Positions 38,933-49,177 of a stretch of DNA of 53,033 nt are shown here, one piece after another. The notes under the pieces were generated by a model, which saw nothing but the letters and a program-made list of their open reading frames with translations, had not been told where the DNA came from and searched no databases. Each line of letters begins with the position of its first letter. The stretch's first letter is position 1. This DNA comes from Aromatoleum toluolicum (GTDB taxonomy: Bacteria; Pseudomonadota; Gammaproteobacteria; Burkholderiales; Rhodocyclaceae): NCBI RefSeq assembly GCF_012911005.2, contig NZ_WTVS01000041.1, positions 1 to 53,033 of the forward strand, written 5' to 3'. The translations under genes were made by a program, and so were the position numbers.

Positions 38933-39289
38933 TCATTTCACGCCCGTCACGACGTATCCCTTGCCCTCCTGAGCAAAGTCGAACTCGACCTTCTTGCCCT
39001 CGGCGAGCTTGTCAAACAGCATCTTGTCCTTGACGGCGAAGGTCATGTTCATCGCTGGCCAGTTCATGCTCTTGACCGCTTCGTGGGCGACGGTGACGGT
39101 GCCGGCTTTGGCATCGAGCGCCTTGACGACGCCGACAGCCTTATGGGTCTTCGCGCTCGGGGCGGACGGCTTGCCCATGTCCATGTTCTTCATGTCCATG
39201 CCTTTCATGTCGTCCATCTTCTCCTGCGCGAAGGCACTGCCTGCCAGCATTAGGGTGGCCAGAAGGGATGCCAGAATCGTTTTTTTCAT
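38933..39289 (-). CDS. cusF: CusF-like periplasmic copper chaperone
   Basis: Start ATG 39289 (the longer frame lacks a signal) gives 118 residues: signal peptide (1-22, ...LATLMLAGSAFAQ), a Met/Asp-rich linker (EKMDDMKGMDMKNMDMGKPS), and a CusF domain (about 48-118). This domain has HEAVKSMNWPAMNMTFAVKD, containing the Cu(I) ligands Trp-x-x-Met-x-Met and an upstream His. It delivers Cu(I)/Ag(I) to the CusCBA pump. The DMKGMDMKNMDM segment is an additional potential binding site not found in E. coli CusF. It is the last gene before the terminator. Confidence 0.92.
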   Translation of the reverse strand: MKKTILASLLATLMLAGSAFAQEKMDDMKGMDMKNMDMGKPSAPSAKTHKAVGVVKALDAKAGTVTVAHEAVKSMNWPAMNMTFAVKDKMLFDKLAEGKKVEFDFAQEGKGYVVTGVK

Positions 39290-39353
39290 GAGTTGCTTCC
39301 TTTCATAAGGGCTTGGGTGAAATGCAGGGGCTGATCGAAGCAGCCCCATCCTG

Positions 39354-39635
39354 CTAGAACTTCGGGTTCAGGGTGCCTTTCTCGGTGATCGTCTTCCACA
39401 GGGCATCGTTTTTCATCACGTACTGGGTCCCGTCCTTGCCTTCCATCTTCACGCCGTTCTTCATCTTGACGCGGTTGCCGGCGGCATCGATATGAACCAT
39501 CGTGCCATCTTTCTGCATGGTGACCTTGCCGCCATCCTTGAGCTCGATGATCTGTGCCTGGACCCGCTCTTCAGCGGCGAAAACGGACAGCGAGAGAGAC
39601 AGCAGCATCGGTATCAGCAACTTGCGCATGATCAT
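39354..39635 (-). CDS. copK: CopK-family periplasmic copper-binding protein
   Basis: The 93-residue protein has a signal peptide (about 1-21) and a small beta domain with IELKDGGKVTMQKDGTMVHI and MKNGVKMEGKDGTQYVMKND, matching the CopK layout of Cupriavidus (Met-rich beta sandwich binding Cu(I) and Cu(II)). Methionines 52-68 correspond in position to the CopK Cu(I) site. The C-terminal His-containing tail of CopK is shorter here. It lies between cusA and cusF on the same strand, spacing about 50 bp on each side. Confidence 0.8.
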   Translation of the reverse strand: MIMRKLLIPMLLSLSLSVFAAEERVQAQIIELKDGGKVTMQKDGTMVHIDAAGNRVKMKNGVKMEGKDGTQYVMKNDALWKTITEKGTLNPKF

Positions 39636-39685
39636 TCTCCTTACGATTAATCAGGGGATTGCACGTGCTCGCATGCGTCGATCGA

Positions 39686-42600
39686 TCACATCGGGACCAC
39701 CTCCTTTTTCGGTTCGCGGTTGAGAGGGCGCCGCCGCATCAGCAGATAGGCGGCCGGGATCACGAACATCGACAGCAGCGGCGCGGTGATCATGCCGCCC
39801 ACCATGGGGGCGGCGATGCGCTGCATGACTTCGGAACCCGTGCCGCCCCCCCACATGATGGGGAGCAGGCCGGCGAGAATGACGGCGACGGTCATCGCCT
39901 TGGGCCGCACGCGCAGCACCGCGCCTTCGCGGATCGCCTCCTCGAGCGCGGCGCGGGTGTGGGGCTCGTCGACGTTCTCCTCATCCTCCCAGGCATTCTT
40001 GAGATAGAGCAGCATGATCACGCCGAACTCGGCCGAGACGCCGGCCAGCGCGATGAAGCCCACGGCGCCGGCCACCGACAGGTTGTAGCCGAGCAGATAG
40101 AGCAGCCAGATGCCGCCGACCAGCGCGAAGGGCAGCGTCGCCATGATCAGCAGCGCTTCGTCGAAGCGTTTGAAGGTCAGATACAGCAGCACGAAGATGA
40201 TGAGCAGCGTGAACGGCACCACGACCTGGAGTTTGGCCGTCGCGCGCTCCAGGAACTCGAACTGGCCGGACCAGGAGATCGAATAGCCGGGCGGCAGCTT
40301 CACCTGGTCGGCGACCGCCCGCTGCATGGCGTGCACCGCCGAACGCAGGTCGCGCCCGCGGATATCAACGTACACCCAGCCCGACAGGCGCGCGTTCTCG
40401 CTCTTCAACATCGGCGGGCCGTCCACCACCGCGACCCGCGCCACGTCCGAGAGCAGGATGCGTGCGCCGCGCTCGGTGACGATCGGCAAGGCGCGGATGC
40501 GCTCGACCGAATCGCGGATCTCGCGCGGGTAGCGCACATTGATCGGAAAGCGCGACAGGCCCTCGACCGTCTCACCGATGTTCTCGCCGCCGATGGCCGA
40601 AGAGATCACCGACTGCACGTCGGCGATGTTCATGCCGAAGCGCGCGGCGGCGTCGCGGTCGATCCGCACGTCGATGTAGCGGCCGCCGGTGAGCCGCTCG
40701 GCGAGCGCCGAAGAGACGCCGGGCACGTCCTTCAGCACGCGCTCGATCTCGCCGGTGATGCGGTCGATCGCGGCCAGATCGGTGCCCGCGACCTTCACGC
40801 CGACCGGGCTCTTGATGCCGGTCGCCAGCATGTCGATGCGGTTGCGGATCGGCGGCACCCAGATGTTGGCCAGGCCCGGCACCTTGACGATACGGTCGAG
40901 CTCCTCGACCAGCTTGTCCGGCGTCATGCCGGGCCGCCACTGCTCGCGCGGCTTGAACTGGATGGTGGTCTCGAACATCTCCAGCGGCGCCGGGTCGGTC
41001 GCCGTCTCGGCGCGCCCGGCCTTGCCGAACACGCTCGCCACCTCAGGCACGGTCCTGATCAGCCGGTCGGTCTGCTGCAAGAGCTCCGACGCCTTGCCCG
41101 CCGACAGCCCCGGCAGCGCCGAGGGCATGTAGAGCAGATCCCCTTCGTCGAGCGGCGGCATGAATTCGCCGCCGATGTGCTGCAGCGGCCACAGGCTCCC
41201 GACCAGGAGCAGTGCGGCAACCACCAGGGTCGTCTTGGGGACGCGCAGCACGGCATTCAGCAGCGGCTGATAGGCGGCGATCAGGAAGCGGTTGAGCGGG
41301 TTGCTCCGCTCGTCCGGAATGCGGCCGCGGATCAGGTAGCCCATCAGCACCGGGATCACGGTCACCGCCAAACCGGCGGCGGCGGCCATGGCGTAGGTCT
41401 TGGTGAAGGCCAGCGGCGAGAACAGCCGTCCCTCCTGCGCTTCCAGCGTAAACACCGGGATGAAGGACAGGGTGATGATCAGCAGCGAGAAGAACAGCGC
41501 CGGACCGACTTCGGCGGCCGAGTCGCCGACCACCCGCCAGTGCGCGTCGCCAGCCAGTTCTTGCCCCGGGTGTTCGTGTGTCCACTGCTCGAGATGCTTG
41601 TGCGCGTTCTCGATCATCACCACCGCCGCGTCCACCATCGCGCCGACGGCGATCGCGATGCCGCCCAGCGACATGATGTTGGCGTTCACGCCCTGGTAGC
41701 GCATGACGATGAAGGCGGCGAGGATGCCGAGCGGCAGCGACACGATGGCGACGAAGGCCGACCGCAGGTGGAACAGAAAGAGGAAGCAAACCACCGCGAC
41801 GACGATGAACTCCTCGACCAGCTTGTGCGTGAGGTTGTCCACCGCGCGCTCGATCAGGCCGGAGCGGTCGTAGACCGGCACGATCTCCACGCCTGCGGGC
41901 AGGCTCGCTTGCAGCGCCCCGAGGCTGGCTTTCACCGCGTTGATCGTCTCCAGCGCGTTCTTGCCGGTGCGCATGACGATGACGCCACCGGCGACCTCGC
42001 CTTCGCCGTCGAGCTCGCCGATGCCGCGGCGCATCTCCGGCCCGACCTGCACCCGGGCGAGGTCGCCCAGGCGCACCGACACGCCGGCATCGGTGCTCAG
42101 CAGCGGAATCTTGCGGAAATCGTCCGGCGACTGCAGGTAGCCCGAGGCGCGCACCATGTACTCGGCCTCGCCGAGTTCCAGCACCGAGCCGCCGCTCTCC
42201 TGGTTGGCCTTCTGGATCGCGTCCACGACCTTGCCGTGCGGCAGGTTGTAGGCACGCAGCTTGTCGGGGTCGAGCACCACCTGGTACTGCTTGACCATGC
42301 CGCCGATCGAAGCCACCTCGGCGACGTTGGGCACGGCCTTGAGTTCGTACTTCAGGAACCAGTCCTGCAAAGTGCGCAGCTGGGCCAGATCATGCTGGCC
42401 GGTGCGATCGACCAGCGCGTACTCGTAGACCCAGCCGACGCCGGTCGCATCCGGCCCGAGCGAGGCCTTGGCGCTGGCCGGCAGGCGCGACTGCACCTGG
42501 TTCAGGTATTCGAGGACGCGCGAGCGCGCCCAGTAGAGGTCGGTGCCGTCGTCGAACAGCACATAGACGAAGGAGTCGCCGAAGAAGGAGAAGCCGCGCA

Positions 42601-42844
42601 CCGCCTTGGCGCCCGGCACCGACAGCATGGTGGTGGTGAGCGGGTAGGTGATCTGGTTCTCGACGATCTGCGGCGCCTGGCCCGGGTAGGTCGTGCGGAT
42701 GATGACCTGCACGTCGGAGAGATCGGGCAGCGCGTCGAGCGGGGTCTTCCCGACCGACCAGACGCCCCAGGCCGCCACCATCGCGGTGGCCAGCAGCACC
42801 AGGAAGCGGTTGTCGATGGACCAGCGAATGAGCCGGGCGATCAT
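39686..42844 (-). CDS. cusA: Cu(I)/Ag(I) efflux RND pump CusA
   Basis: The 1052-residue inner-membrane pump belongs to the heavy-metal RND group: [20 protein letters not shown] near the start, [20 protein letters not shown] in helix 4 with the proton-relay Asp, and [20 protein letters not shown] opening the second half. Twelve helices and two large periplasmic loops are present. The Met cluster region [20 protein letters not shown] and the 'E-x-x-M' motifs suit monovalent copper. Its ATG overlaps the cusB stop by four bases. It exports Cu(I) from periplasm/cytoplasm through CusC. Confidence 0.95.
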   Translation of the reverse strand: MIARLIRWSIDNRFLVLLATAMVAAWGVWSVGKTPLDALPDLSDVQVIIRTTYPGQAPQIVENQITYPLTTTMLSVPGAKAVRGFSFFGDSFVYVLFDDGTDLYWARSRVLEYLNQVQSRLPASAKASLGPDATGVGWVYEYALVDRTGQHDLAQLRTLQDWFLKYELKAVPNVAEVASIGGMVKQYQVVLDPDKLRAYNLPHGKVVDAIQKANQESGGSVLELGEAEYMVRASGYLQSPDDFRKIPLLSTDAGVSVRLGDLARVQVGPEMRRGIGELDGEGEVAGGVIVMRTGKNALETINAVKASLGALQASLPAGVEIVPVYDRSGLIERAVDNLTHKLVEEFIVVAVVCFLFLFHLRSAFVAIVSLPLGILAAFIVMRYQGVNANIMSLGGIAIAVGAMVDAAVVMIENAHKHLEQWTHEHPGQELAGDAHWRVVGDSAAEVGPALFFSLLIITLSFIPVFTLEAQEGRLFSPLAFTKTYAMAAAAGLAVTVIPVLMGYLIRGRIPDERSNPLNRFLIAAYQPLLNAVLRVPKTTLVVAALLLVGSLWPLQHIGGEFMPPLDEGDLLYMPSALPGLSAGKASELLQQTDRLIRTVPEVASVFGKAGRAETATDPAPLEMFETTIQFKPREQWRPGMTPDKLVEELDRIVKVPGLANIWVPPIRNRIDMLATGIKSPVGVKVAGTDLAAIDRITGEIERVLKDVPGVSSALAERLTGGRYIDVRIDRDAAARFGMNIADVQSVISSAIGGENIGETVEGLSRFPINVRYPREIRDSVERIRALPIVTERGARILLSDVARVAVVDGPPMLKSENARLSGWVYVDIRGRDLRSAVHAMQRAVADQVKLPPGYSISWSGQFEFLERATAKLQVVVPFTLLIIFVLLYLTFKRFDEALLIMATLPFALVGGIWLLYLLGYNLSVAGAVGFIALAGVSAEFGVIMLLYLKNAWEDEENVDEPHTRAALEEAIREGAVLRVRPKAMTVAVILAGLLPIMWGGGTGSEVMQRIAAPMVGGMITAPLLSMFVIPAAYLLMRRRPLNREPKKEVVPM

Positions 42845-44421
42845 GGCTTCTGCTCCATGCCCGTCCCGTTCGCCGGTTCAATGCGGGTCAGCACCGGGAG
42901 GCCATCCTGGTTCATCGTGAAGGCGAATCTCACCGATTGACCGGGCGTCAATCCCGGCGGCAGACCGGTCGCCGGTGCGCCGAAATCCATCGTCATCGCG
43001 CCCCACTGCAACGACGGAATGGGGCCGTGGGAGAGGGTCACGGCGTCCTTGCCGACCGCTTCGATCCTGGCTTCGCCGCGGTGCTCGATCGTTGCCGCGG
43101 GCGCCGGGGCGCCGTCCGCCATGCGTGTGCTCGTCGCCTTGAGGCTGGCCTCGGAATCCACCAGGAACTGGCCCGACACCACGACCTGCTGGCCGGCGGC
43201 CAGGCCGCGTTTAATGCCGGTCTGGCCGCCCGCCTCGATGCCGATGTCCACGTCGACCGGGCGGAACCTGCCGTCGGCCTCGGCCAGCATCACCACCGTG
43301 CGCCGGCCGGTCTGGATGATGGCCTCGCTCGGCACCATCAGCCCCTGCTCGGTCCGCGCGCCCACGGTCACGCTGACGAACATCCCCGGCGCCAGTTGCG
43401 CGCCGGGGTTGGCCACGGGGTTGACTAACTCGACCCGCGCCTTGAGCGTGCGCGTGGCCGGGTTAACTTCGGGCAGGATCGCCTGCACCGTGCCCTTGAA
43501 CACGGTGCCCGGCAGGGCCGGCGAGCGCGCTTCCACGCCGGCTCCCAGGCGTAGCAGCCCCGCCTGGCTCTCGGGGATTTCGGCGTTGGCCCAGACGGTG
43601 GACAGCCCGTTGATGCGGAACAGCGTCGCGCCGGGCATCACCGTCATGCCCTCGCGCGCCAGCAACTCGACGATGACCCCGCCGAGGGGCGCCGTCAGCG
43701 TGATGCGCGGCTGCACCGTGCCGCTGGTTTCAACGACGCGGATTTGCTCGTCATTCATGCCAACCTGGCGCATGCGTTGGCGGGCGCCATCGATCAGCCC
43801 CGCCAGATCGCTGCCCTGCATACGGCGCACCGACAGGAATTCCTCCTGGGCGGCGACCCAGTCCGGCACGTAGAGATCGGCCAGCGGCTGGCCCTTGCCC
43901 ACGCGGTCCAGCGTGGCGCGCACGTGGAGGCGCTCGATGTAGCCGGTGGCGCGCGCCTGCACGAGCGCCTGGTCGCGCTCGTTGAAAGCGATGCTGCCGG
44001 TGGCGTCCACCTGTGGCGCGAGCGTGCCGCGGATGACTTCGGCGGTACGCACCCCGAGGTTCTGCTGCACCCGCGGGCTCACGATTATCCAGCTCTGGTC
44101 GCCATCACCATCGCCATCCGCATAGACCGGCACCAGCATCATGTCCATGAAGGGCGACTTGCCGGGCTTGTCGAACTTCTGCCCCGGCACCATCGGGTCG
44201 TGCCAGTACAGCACCTTCTTGCCGGTGGACGGATCGATGTCACCGGCTTTCATCGGAGCGGCCGCTCCGGCGGTGCCGGACGCGGCGACTGTGGCGCCGT
44301 TCGCTTGACCCATGCCGCGTTGCAGGCCGAGGGCGTACAGGCCATAGCCGCCGGCAGCGAGCACGCCGGCGACGAGGAGGCCGGTGACGAGGGGTTTGAG
44401 TGTCATAGGGTGGTTTTCCAT
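42841..44421 (-). CDS. cusB: Periplasmic adaptor CusB with fused CusF-like domain
   Basis: The 526-residue membrane fusion protein has an N-terminal anchor (7-27), a heavy-metal-binding domain (about 65-110: [20 protein letters not shown] then [10 protein letters not shown]) and the lipoyl/barrel core with [20 protein letters not shown] and [20 protein letters not shown]. After residue about 445 it continues into a CusF-like domain ([20 protein letters not shown] then WGAMTMDFG with WxxMxM). This built-in chaperone is in addition to the separate CusF gene. It bridges CusA and CusC. Confidence 0.94.
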   Translation of the reverse strand: MENHPMTLKPLVTGLLVAGVLAAGGYGLYALGLQRGMGQANGATVAASGTAGAAAPMKAGDIDPSTGKKVLYWHDPMVPGQKFDKPGKSPFMDMMLVPVYADGDGDGDQSWIIVSPRVQQNLGVRTAEVIRGTLAPQVDATGSIAFNERDQALVQARATGYIERLHVRATLDRVGKGQPLADLYVPDWVAAQEEFLSVRRMQGSDLAGLIDGARQRMRQVGMNDEQIRVVETSGTVQPRITLTAPLGGVIVELLAREGMTVMPGATLFRINGLSTVWANAEIPESQAGLLRLGAGVEARSPALPGTVFKGTVQAILPEVNPATRTLKARVELVNPVANPGAQLAPGMFVSVTVGARTEQGLMVPSEAIIQTGRRTVVMLAEADGRFRPVDVDIGIEAGGQTGIKRGLAAGQQVVVSGQFLVDSEASLKATSTRMADGAPAPAATIEHRGEARIEAVGKDAVTLSHGPIPSLQWGAMTMDFGAPATGLPPGLTPGQSVRFAFTMNQDGLPVLTRIEPANGTGMEQKP

Positions 44422-44430
44422 GGGCTGGGC

Positions 44431-45726
44431 TCAAGGACGGGACGTCGCCCCATCGTGGTCGGCCGGGATCAGGTAGTTGAGTTGCGCCCACACGCGCGCG
44501 GTCTCCAAATCGAGACGCAGGCGGTCCAGGCGGGTGTCGATTTCGTTGCGGCGCGCATCGAGCACGGCGGCGAGGGTCACCGTGCCACCGCGGTAGCCGG
44601 CCAGGGCCGCACGGGTGCGCTCGGCGGCCAGCGGGATCAGCGCGCCGTCGTAGCGGGTCAGGCGCTCCCGGTTGCCCTGCCACTCCTGCAGCATCGCGCG
44701 GGCCTCGGCGAGGTGTTCGCGCGACGCTTCTTCGCGCTGGGCGCGCATCTGCTCGGCGACGGCGAGCCTGGCGGCCAGTTCGCGGTCTTGGCGATGCTTC
44801 TGGTCCCACTGCAGCGGAATCGAGACATTGAACGAGACCATGTTGGAGAAGGCCGGACCGCGCTGGTTGACCATCAGCTCCGCGGTCCAGTCCGCCTGCT
44901 TGTTGGCGCGCGCGAGTTGGGCCTCGGCCTCGGCGATTTCTTCCTGCTTGCTCAGCGCCAGGATCTGCGGGTGGTGGGCAAGGCGCGCATCGAGGTCCGC
45001 GGCACTCATGCGGACGGCGTCGGTCGGCGGGGGCGCGCCCAAGGGCAGGTTCGCGTCGTCGCCGACCCAGCGCGCCAACCGGATCCGGGCGGTTGCGACT
45101 TGTCGTTCCGCCTCGGCGATACGGTCTTCGATCTGCGCCACGGCAGCACGTGCGGCGAAGACATCGGCCTGCGATCCCTTTCCGCCGCGGTAAGCGGCCT
45201 CGGCTGCCGCGATCTGCAGTCGCGCCTCGTCGCGCTGGCCAAGCAGGATCTCGCGCGTGCGTTCGAGGTAGTGACGCTCCATCCAGGCCAGTGCCGTGTC
45301 ACGCTGCAGGTTGGACAGCACCAGCGCACCACCGGCCTGGGCGGCCTCGGCTTCGCGCTCGAAGCGCGCTGCCCCCGCCTTGCGCTTGTCTTCGCGGGTG
45401 AATTCCTGCGCCACGCCGATCGAGCGCATGGTCATGAAATCGCGCTCGAGACTGAACCGGTCCGGGCCGTCGATCGGCAGATTGTTGATGCCGGCCTTGA
45501 GCACGGGATCAGGCAACTGGGCGGCCGCCACCGCCATCTCGCGGGCGGACGTGGCGGCGGCGCCTTGGGCAGCGAGTTGGCGCGAACGGTCTTGGGCCAG
45601 GCGCAGCGCCTGGTCGAAAGTCAGTACGTTGTCGGCATGAGCGGCGAGGGTCGTGACGCCGAGGGCCAAGGCGAGGGCGTGCGCGACGACACGCCGCCGC
45701 GTGAAGCGGAATGAGTCGGAAAACAT
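44431..45726 (-). CDS. cusC: Outer-membrane efflux channel CusC
   Basis: ATG 45726, with CTGGAGATCTG upstream, gives 431 residues with a signal peptide (about 10-33). It is a TolC-family protein with two outer-membrane-efflux repeats: LTFDQALRLAQDRSRQLAAQ, YRGGKGSQADVFAARAAVAQ, and in the second half YRGGTVTLAAVLDARRNEID. It is the outer-membrane duct of the Cus complex. Spacing to cusB is 9 bp. It starts the copper operon together with the small gene upstream. Confidence 0.92.
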   Translation of the reverse strand: MFSDSFRFTRRRVVAHALALALGVTTLAAHADNVLTFDQALRLAQDRSRQLAAQGAAATSAREMAVAAAQLPDPVLKAGINNLPIDGPDRFSLERDFMTMRSIGVAQEFTREDKRKAGAARFEREAEAAQAGGALVLSNLQRDTALAWMERHYLERTREILLGQRDEARLQIAAAEAAYRGGKGSQADVFAARAAVAQIEDRIAEAERQVATARIRLARWVGDDANLPLGAPPPTDAVRMSAADLDARLAHHPQILALSKQEEIAEAEAQLARANKQADWTAELMVNQRGPAFSNMVSFNVSIPLQWDQKHRQDRELAARLAVAEQMRAQREEASREHLAEARAMLQEWQGNRERLTRYDGALIPLAAERTRAALAGYRGGTVTLAAVLDARRNEIDTRLDRLRLDLETARVWAQLNYLIPADHDGATSRP

Positions 45727-45861
45727 CAGATCTCCAGACAGGGAAACGAATCTGCTCGGGATGAATCCGCGTGCCGGCGAGTCGAAACCCGCAAGCACGG
45801 ACGAGCAAAACCGCTGCGCCGTACGACCGCTCAGGTCGTCAGCGCAGTGTCGTCTGGAGGA

Positions 45862-46332
45862 TCAAATGCGGAAGCAGCAGTGCAGGATGGCGTGCGGCGG
45901 GGAGGCGGCAGCGAATAGGCCGGCCGACGCGGTGGCGGACCGGGGCGGCGCCGCCGGTTCCGGCAACAGGGGAAGGGTGTAGAGGCTCGACAGCAGGATC
46001 GCCGGCAGCGTCGGGGTCTGCGTCTGATCGCTCTGCTGGCCGAAATGAAAGTGTTCGACGCAGAGATTGGGATTATCGGGGTCCGGCTGGCCCATCTCGG
46101 GGCACCCGGACATCACGTCCATGACCGGCATTGCGGTCTCTGGTCCTGTCACGGCCGTCGCACGATCTCCGACGACTGGACTGCCATTTGAAGCCATGGT
46201 CGCCATGGCTGACGTATCGCTGACTCCGGCCGACAACAATTGCGGGCACGCGTATGCCGCGACCGCCATTTGCGTGAACAGCAGGATGCCGATCAACATC
46301 CGGCACACCAATCTTTTCACGCGTCGGATCAT
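45862..46332 (-). CDS. Hypothetical exported protein of the copper locus
   Basis: The 156-residue protein starts with a signal or anchor helix (MIRRVKRLVCRMLIGILLFTQMAVAAYACP) and then shows Met/Ser-rich sequence with cysteines and His (SGCPEMGQPDPDN, LCVEHFHFGQQ), a hydrophobic segment and a terminal HCCFRI. Met, Cys and His in the periplasm suggest copper binding. Comparable short Cys-ending proteins precede cus operons in related bacteria, but I know no named family. It overlaps the MerR-type regulator stop by four bases and precedes cusC by 135 bp, so regulator and pump may be co-transcribed. Confidence 0.7.
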   Translation of the reverse strand: MIRRVKRLVCRMLIGILLFTQMAVAAYACPQLLSAGVSDTSAMATMASNGSPVVGDRATAVTGPETAMPVMDVMSGCPEMGQPDPDNPNLCVEHFHFGQQSDQTQTPTLPAILLSSLYTLPLLPEPAAPPRSATASAGLFAAASPPHAILHCCFRI

Positions 46333-46829
46333 GTTGAATGCCCCACCGCGTCGGTTTGAGGGGGGCGGTCGTCAGCGCCTGTCGTCCGAGAGGGCCGCCG
46401 CGGTTCGCGGCTCGGGGTTTGCGCGACGGTGGGCGTTGTCAAAGCGGCGATGATCGGACAGGGCTGCGACTGCGGCGCTCGAACACAGCAGGAAACAAGT
46501 CCCTCCAGCGCGGAAGCCATCGCTTCCAGTCGACCGATGCGCTCGCGAATCTCGGCGACGCGTCGCTTCGTCAGTTCGCGCACCTGGACCTTGTCGCGTT
46601 CGACGCTCAATGACACCAGTTCGGCGACATCATCGAGCGAAAACCCCAGTTCCTGTGCCCCCTTGATGAAACGCAGACGCTGCACGTCATCGGCCGAATA
46701 TTCCCTGAAGCCACCCTCCACACGCTGCGGCGCATCAAGCAACCCGCGCCGCTGGTAATAACGGACTGCCTCCACCCCGACACCGGCTGCGTCAGCAAGC
46801 TTGCGAATGGTGAAGGCGCGTGCGGGCAT
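46329..46829 (-). CDS. MerR-family metal-responsive regulator
   Basis: The 166-residue protein (from ATG 46829) has the MerR helix-turn-helix (FTIRKLADAAGVGVEAVRYY) and a C-terminal metal-loop VSCCVRAPQSQPCPIIAALT resembling mercuric MerR. However, the first MerR cysteine (DGxHC) is absent (SVERDKVQVRELT), so the site differs: a CC pair plus one Cys. A long disordered tail (THR/Pro-rich, about 35 residues) follows. ATG 46862 lies inside the dyad at 46843-46872 and is less likely. Position in front of the copper genes suggests control of cusCBA; Cu(I) as inducer is inference. Confidence 0.82.
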   Translation of the reverse strand: MPARAFTIRKLADAAGVGVEAVRYYQRRGLLDAPQRVEGGFREYSADDVQRLRFIKGAQELGFSLDDVAELVSLSVERDKVQVRELTKRRVAEIRERIGRLEAMASALEGLVSCCVRAPQSQPCPIIAALTTPTVAQTPSREPRRPSRTTGADDRPPQTDAVGHST

Positions 46830-46842
46830 GAATAAAGCCGAC

Positions 46843-46872
46843 CTAAACTCCGTTTTACACAACGTAGTTTAG
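46843..46872. promoter_or_regulatory. Inverted repeat upstream of the MerR-type gene
   Basis: CTAAACT (46843-46849) and AGTTTAG (46866-46872) form a perfect 7-bp inverted repeat spaced by 16 bp, with CCGTTTT/AACGTAG as imperfect inner arms. It begins 14 bp before the preferred ATG of the regulator, an appropriate site for autoregulation. Promoter elements around it are weak (TAGACA and TAAACT, 17 bp apart, on the minus strand). Confidence 0.5.
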
Positions 46873-46998
46873 TGTGGGCGAATTCACTTGTCTACGAAGG
46901 AAACGCGATGATTCTCCTGCTGGATGGAAGCGCATATCGTGAAAATGCAAACGTAGGCGAACTTGGCACATTGTTACCGTCCGCGCACTGCAGAGCAG

Positions 46999-48327
46999 TC
47001 ACATCCCCAACGTGACCCCAATGGAGGTCCGACCGGCCACCGACCGCGCAAATGTCTGCCCGTCGTGCATGCGCGCGATCGCTGCGACGATCGACAATCC
47101 GAGTCCGTGATTGGTGCTCCCGTGTTCGCGCGCCGTGTCCTCCCGATAGAAGCGGTCGAACAGGCGTGGAAGATGTTCCGCAGGAATCTCCGGCCCGACG
47201 TTGCTGACGGACAAGCGTACGCCGCCAGATTTGTCGGGTTCGATGTCCAGATCGATCATTGACCCGCGCTCCGCAAATCGCGTCGCGTTGGCGAGGAGGT
47301 TCGATATCGCGCGCCGCAACAAACCCGCATCGAAGTCGCCGCCGCCGTCCCCGCAAACGCGAACGCTGACGCCGGCCTCCTGTAGCGCTGCATCGTGGAA
47401 TTCGACGACCTCGGCCGCAAGGGCGGCGAGGCTGCCGACAGGGCTTCGGCGCGCCCGCTCGCCGCGATCGGCCTTTGACAGGAACAGCATGTCATTGACG
47501 AGACCCGCGAGGCGATGCAGGTCCTCGAGGTTCGATCCCAGCACGTCCCGCAACTCGGGAATGTCGCGTTCGCGGCTCAGCGCGAGTTCGGTCTCGCCGA
47601 TCAGTGTCGCCAGCGGCGTGCGCAGTTCGTGGGCGACGTCCGCATTGAAGCCTTCCAGTTGCCGGTATGCGTTGTCCAGCCGCATGAGCAGCGCGTTGAA
47701 CTGCGCGACCAGCGGCTGCAGTTCCTGCGCCTGCGCGGAGCCATCCAGCGGCTGCCCGACGTTTTCCGGATTCAGCGTGGCGGCTTGTCGAGCCAGGTCG
47801 CGAACGGGCAACAGCGCGCGCCGTACAAGCCACGCCCCGCCGGCGGAGACGACCAATGCGCCGGCCAGCGCACTCGCCAGCAGCGTCCACGCCAGATGCC
47901 TCAGCAGTCGGGCGTCGGAACTGCTGTCGAGCGCCAATTCCGCACGCAGCACGGACGTGGCTGACCACGGCGAAGGGATCTCGAATTCAATCCGTCGCAG
48001 GTTCGCGGCGGGCTCGGGGGCCGGCGGCGTCATGTAGAGGAGCGTCTCGGCGTCCTCGGTCAGCCGCAGTTTGAGGTCGGCATGGCCGATGAAAAAATCG
48101 TCGAGTTTGTGACGTAGGCTCGGCAGTTCCTCCGGCGTCGCGATCTCGCGGACAAGGTGGCGGATCACGTCCTGCTTGTGCCGCAGCTCCTCAGTCTGCT
48201 TCGCCGAGAAGTTGTGGTTGGTGGCCACATACACAACGATGCAGACGAATCCGAGCCCGATGAAGGTCTGCACTGCGAGCCACCACGACAGCCAGCGGCC
48301 TAGCGAACGCGGATTACGCATCTTCAC
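46999..48327 (-). CDS. cusS: Heavy-metal sensor histidine kinase (CusS/CopS-like)
   Basis: GTG 48327 overlaps the stop of the regulator gene (GTGA) and opens a 442-residue kinase: helix 1 (about 14-36), periplasmic sensor (about 37-143), helix 2 (about 146-168), HAMP (about 168-222), HisKA with [16 protein letters not shown] (phospho-acceptor His 233) and HATPase with [10 protein letters not shown] (N box) and [14 protein letters not shown] (G2). This follows the CusS/CzcS heavy-metal family. The periplasmic domain includes His/Met/Asp candidates for metal sensing. Confidence 0.93.
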   Translation of the reverse strand: MKMRNPRSLGRWLSWWLAVQTFIGLGFVCIVVYVATNHNFSAKQTEELRHKQDVIRHLVREIATPEELPSLRHKLDDFFIGHADLKLRLTEDAETLLYMTPPAPEPAANLRRIEFEIPSPWSATSVLRAELALDSSSDARLLRHLAWTLLASALAGALVVSAGGAWLVRRALLPVRDLARQAATLNPENVGQPLDGSAQAQELQPLVAQFNALLMRLDNAYRQLEGFNADVAHELRTPLATLIGETELALSRERDIPELRDVLGSNLEDLHRLAGLVNDMLFLSKADRGERARRSPVGSLAALAAEVVEFHDAALQEAGVSVRVCGDGGGDFDAGLLRRAISNLLANATRFAERGSMIDLDIEPDKSGGVRLSVSNVGPEIPAEHLPRLFDRFYREDTAREHGSTNHGLGLSIVAAIARMHDGQTFARSVAGRTSIGVTLGM

Positions 48328-49010
48328 GGTTCCCGGTCTTCGAGGACGTAGCCCATGCCGCGCACGGTGTGCAGCAATTTCTTCGCGAAAGGATCATCGA
48401 GCTTGCTGCGTAAGCGGCGCACCGCCACCTCAACAACATTCGTATTGCTGTCGAAGTTCATGTCCCACACCTGCTCGGCCAGTGTGGTGCGCGACAGCAC
48501 CTGCCCGTGCCGGCGCAACAGCAGGGTCAGCAACGTGAATTCCTTGGCCGTCAGATCGAGCCGCTGCCCGGAGCGCGACGCCTTGCGGCGCACCAGATCG
48601 AGTTCGAGGTCGGCCAGCCTGAGGATCGTGAGATCCTGACCGGCCGTCGGAATGGCCCCGCGCCGCAACAGCGCTTGTACGCGGGCGAGCAGCTCGGACA
48701 GGGCGAAAGGTTTTACCAGATAGTCGTCCGCACCCGCCTGCAGACCCTTCACGCGGTCCTCCACCTTGTCCCGCGCGGTGAGCATCAGCACCGGTACGTG
48801 CTTGTCGCGCCGCAGTTCGCGCAGGACGGCGAAGCCGTCCAGGCCCGGCAGCATGACATCGAGCAGGACGAGGTCGTAACCCCCTTCGACCGCCAGGTAG
48901 CGACCCTCGGTGCCGCTGTGTGCGACATCCACGATGTAGCTGCTCTCGGTCAGCGCCTTGCGCAGGTATTCGGCCAGCTTCGGCTCGTCTTCGACGACCA
49001 GGATCTTCAT
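48324..49010 (-). CDS. cusR: OmpR-family response regulator (CusR/CopR/CzcR-like)
   Basis: ATG 49010 gives the classic start [20 protein letters not shown]; the longer frame is not needed. The 228-residue protein has a receiver domain with Asp 51 ([11 protein letters not shown]) and Lys in [12 protein letters not shown], and a winged-helix domain with [36 protein letters not shown] and [10 protein letters not shown]. The pair lies between a copper operon and a czc operon, so either may be the target. A palindrome just upstream (49045-49060) is its likely binding site. Confidence 0.94.
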   Translation of the reverse strand: MKILVVEDEPKLAEYLRKALTESSYIVDVAHSGTEGRYLAVEGGYDLVLLDVMLPGLDGFAVLRELRRDKHVPVLMLTARDKVEDRVKGLQAGADDYLVKPFALSELLARVQALLRRGAIPTAGQDLTILRLADLELDLVRRKASRSGQRLDLTAKEFTLLTLLLRRHGQVLSRTTLAEQVWDMNFDSNTNVVEVAVRRLRSKLDDPFAKKLLHTVRGMGYVLEDREP

Positions 49011-49044
49011 GCGCGAATTATCGCGAAGAGCGCAGTGCCGCGAC

Positions 49045-49060
49045 ATTACGAATTCGTAAT
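49045..49060. promoter_or_regulatory. Perfect 16-bp palindrome, CopR/CzcR-type box
   Basis: ATTACGAATTCGTAAT is fully self-complementary and fits the TTAC-N8-GTAA form of copper/zinc response-regulator boxes. It is 35 bp left of the regulator's start codon direction (49010) and about 118 bp ahead of the DUF4148-like gene, so it can serve both divergent promoters. Confidence 0.75.
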
Positions 49061-49177
49061 CGGGCTGTTCGCGATTCGACGTGGACGGTTTTCTACAGTA
49101 CGTCCCGTGTCCGGCCGGACTGCAACGGCCGTTGCCCGAGCCGAACCGTCCCCTGCATCGACGAAAGGAAGCCCATC

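Noticed and set aside
39659-42940. 1093-codon plus-strand frame opposite cusA
   Set aside because: Shadow of the RND pump. No signal, domain or RBS, composition typical of antisense frames.
46908-47015. 35-codon plus-strand frame with RBS GAAGGAAACGCG next to the MerR-type dyad
   Set aside because: Too short to judge, no family features, and its end overlaps the kinase gene. The RBS-like sequence alone is not enough.
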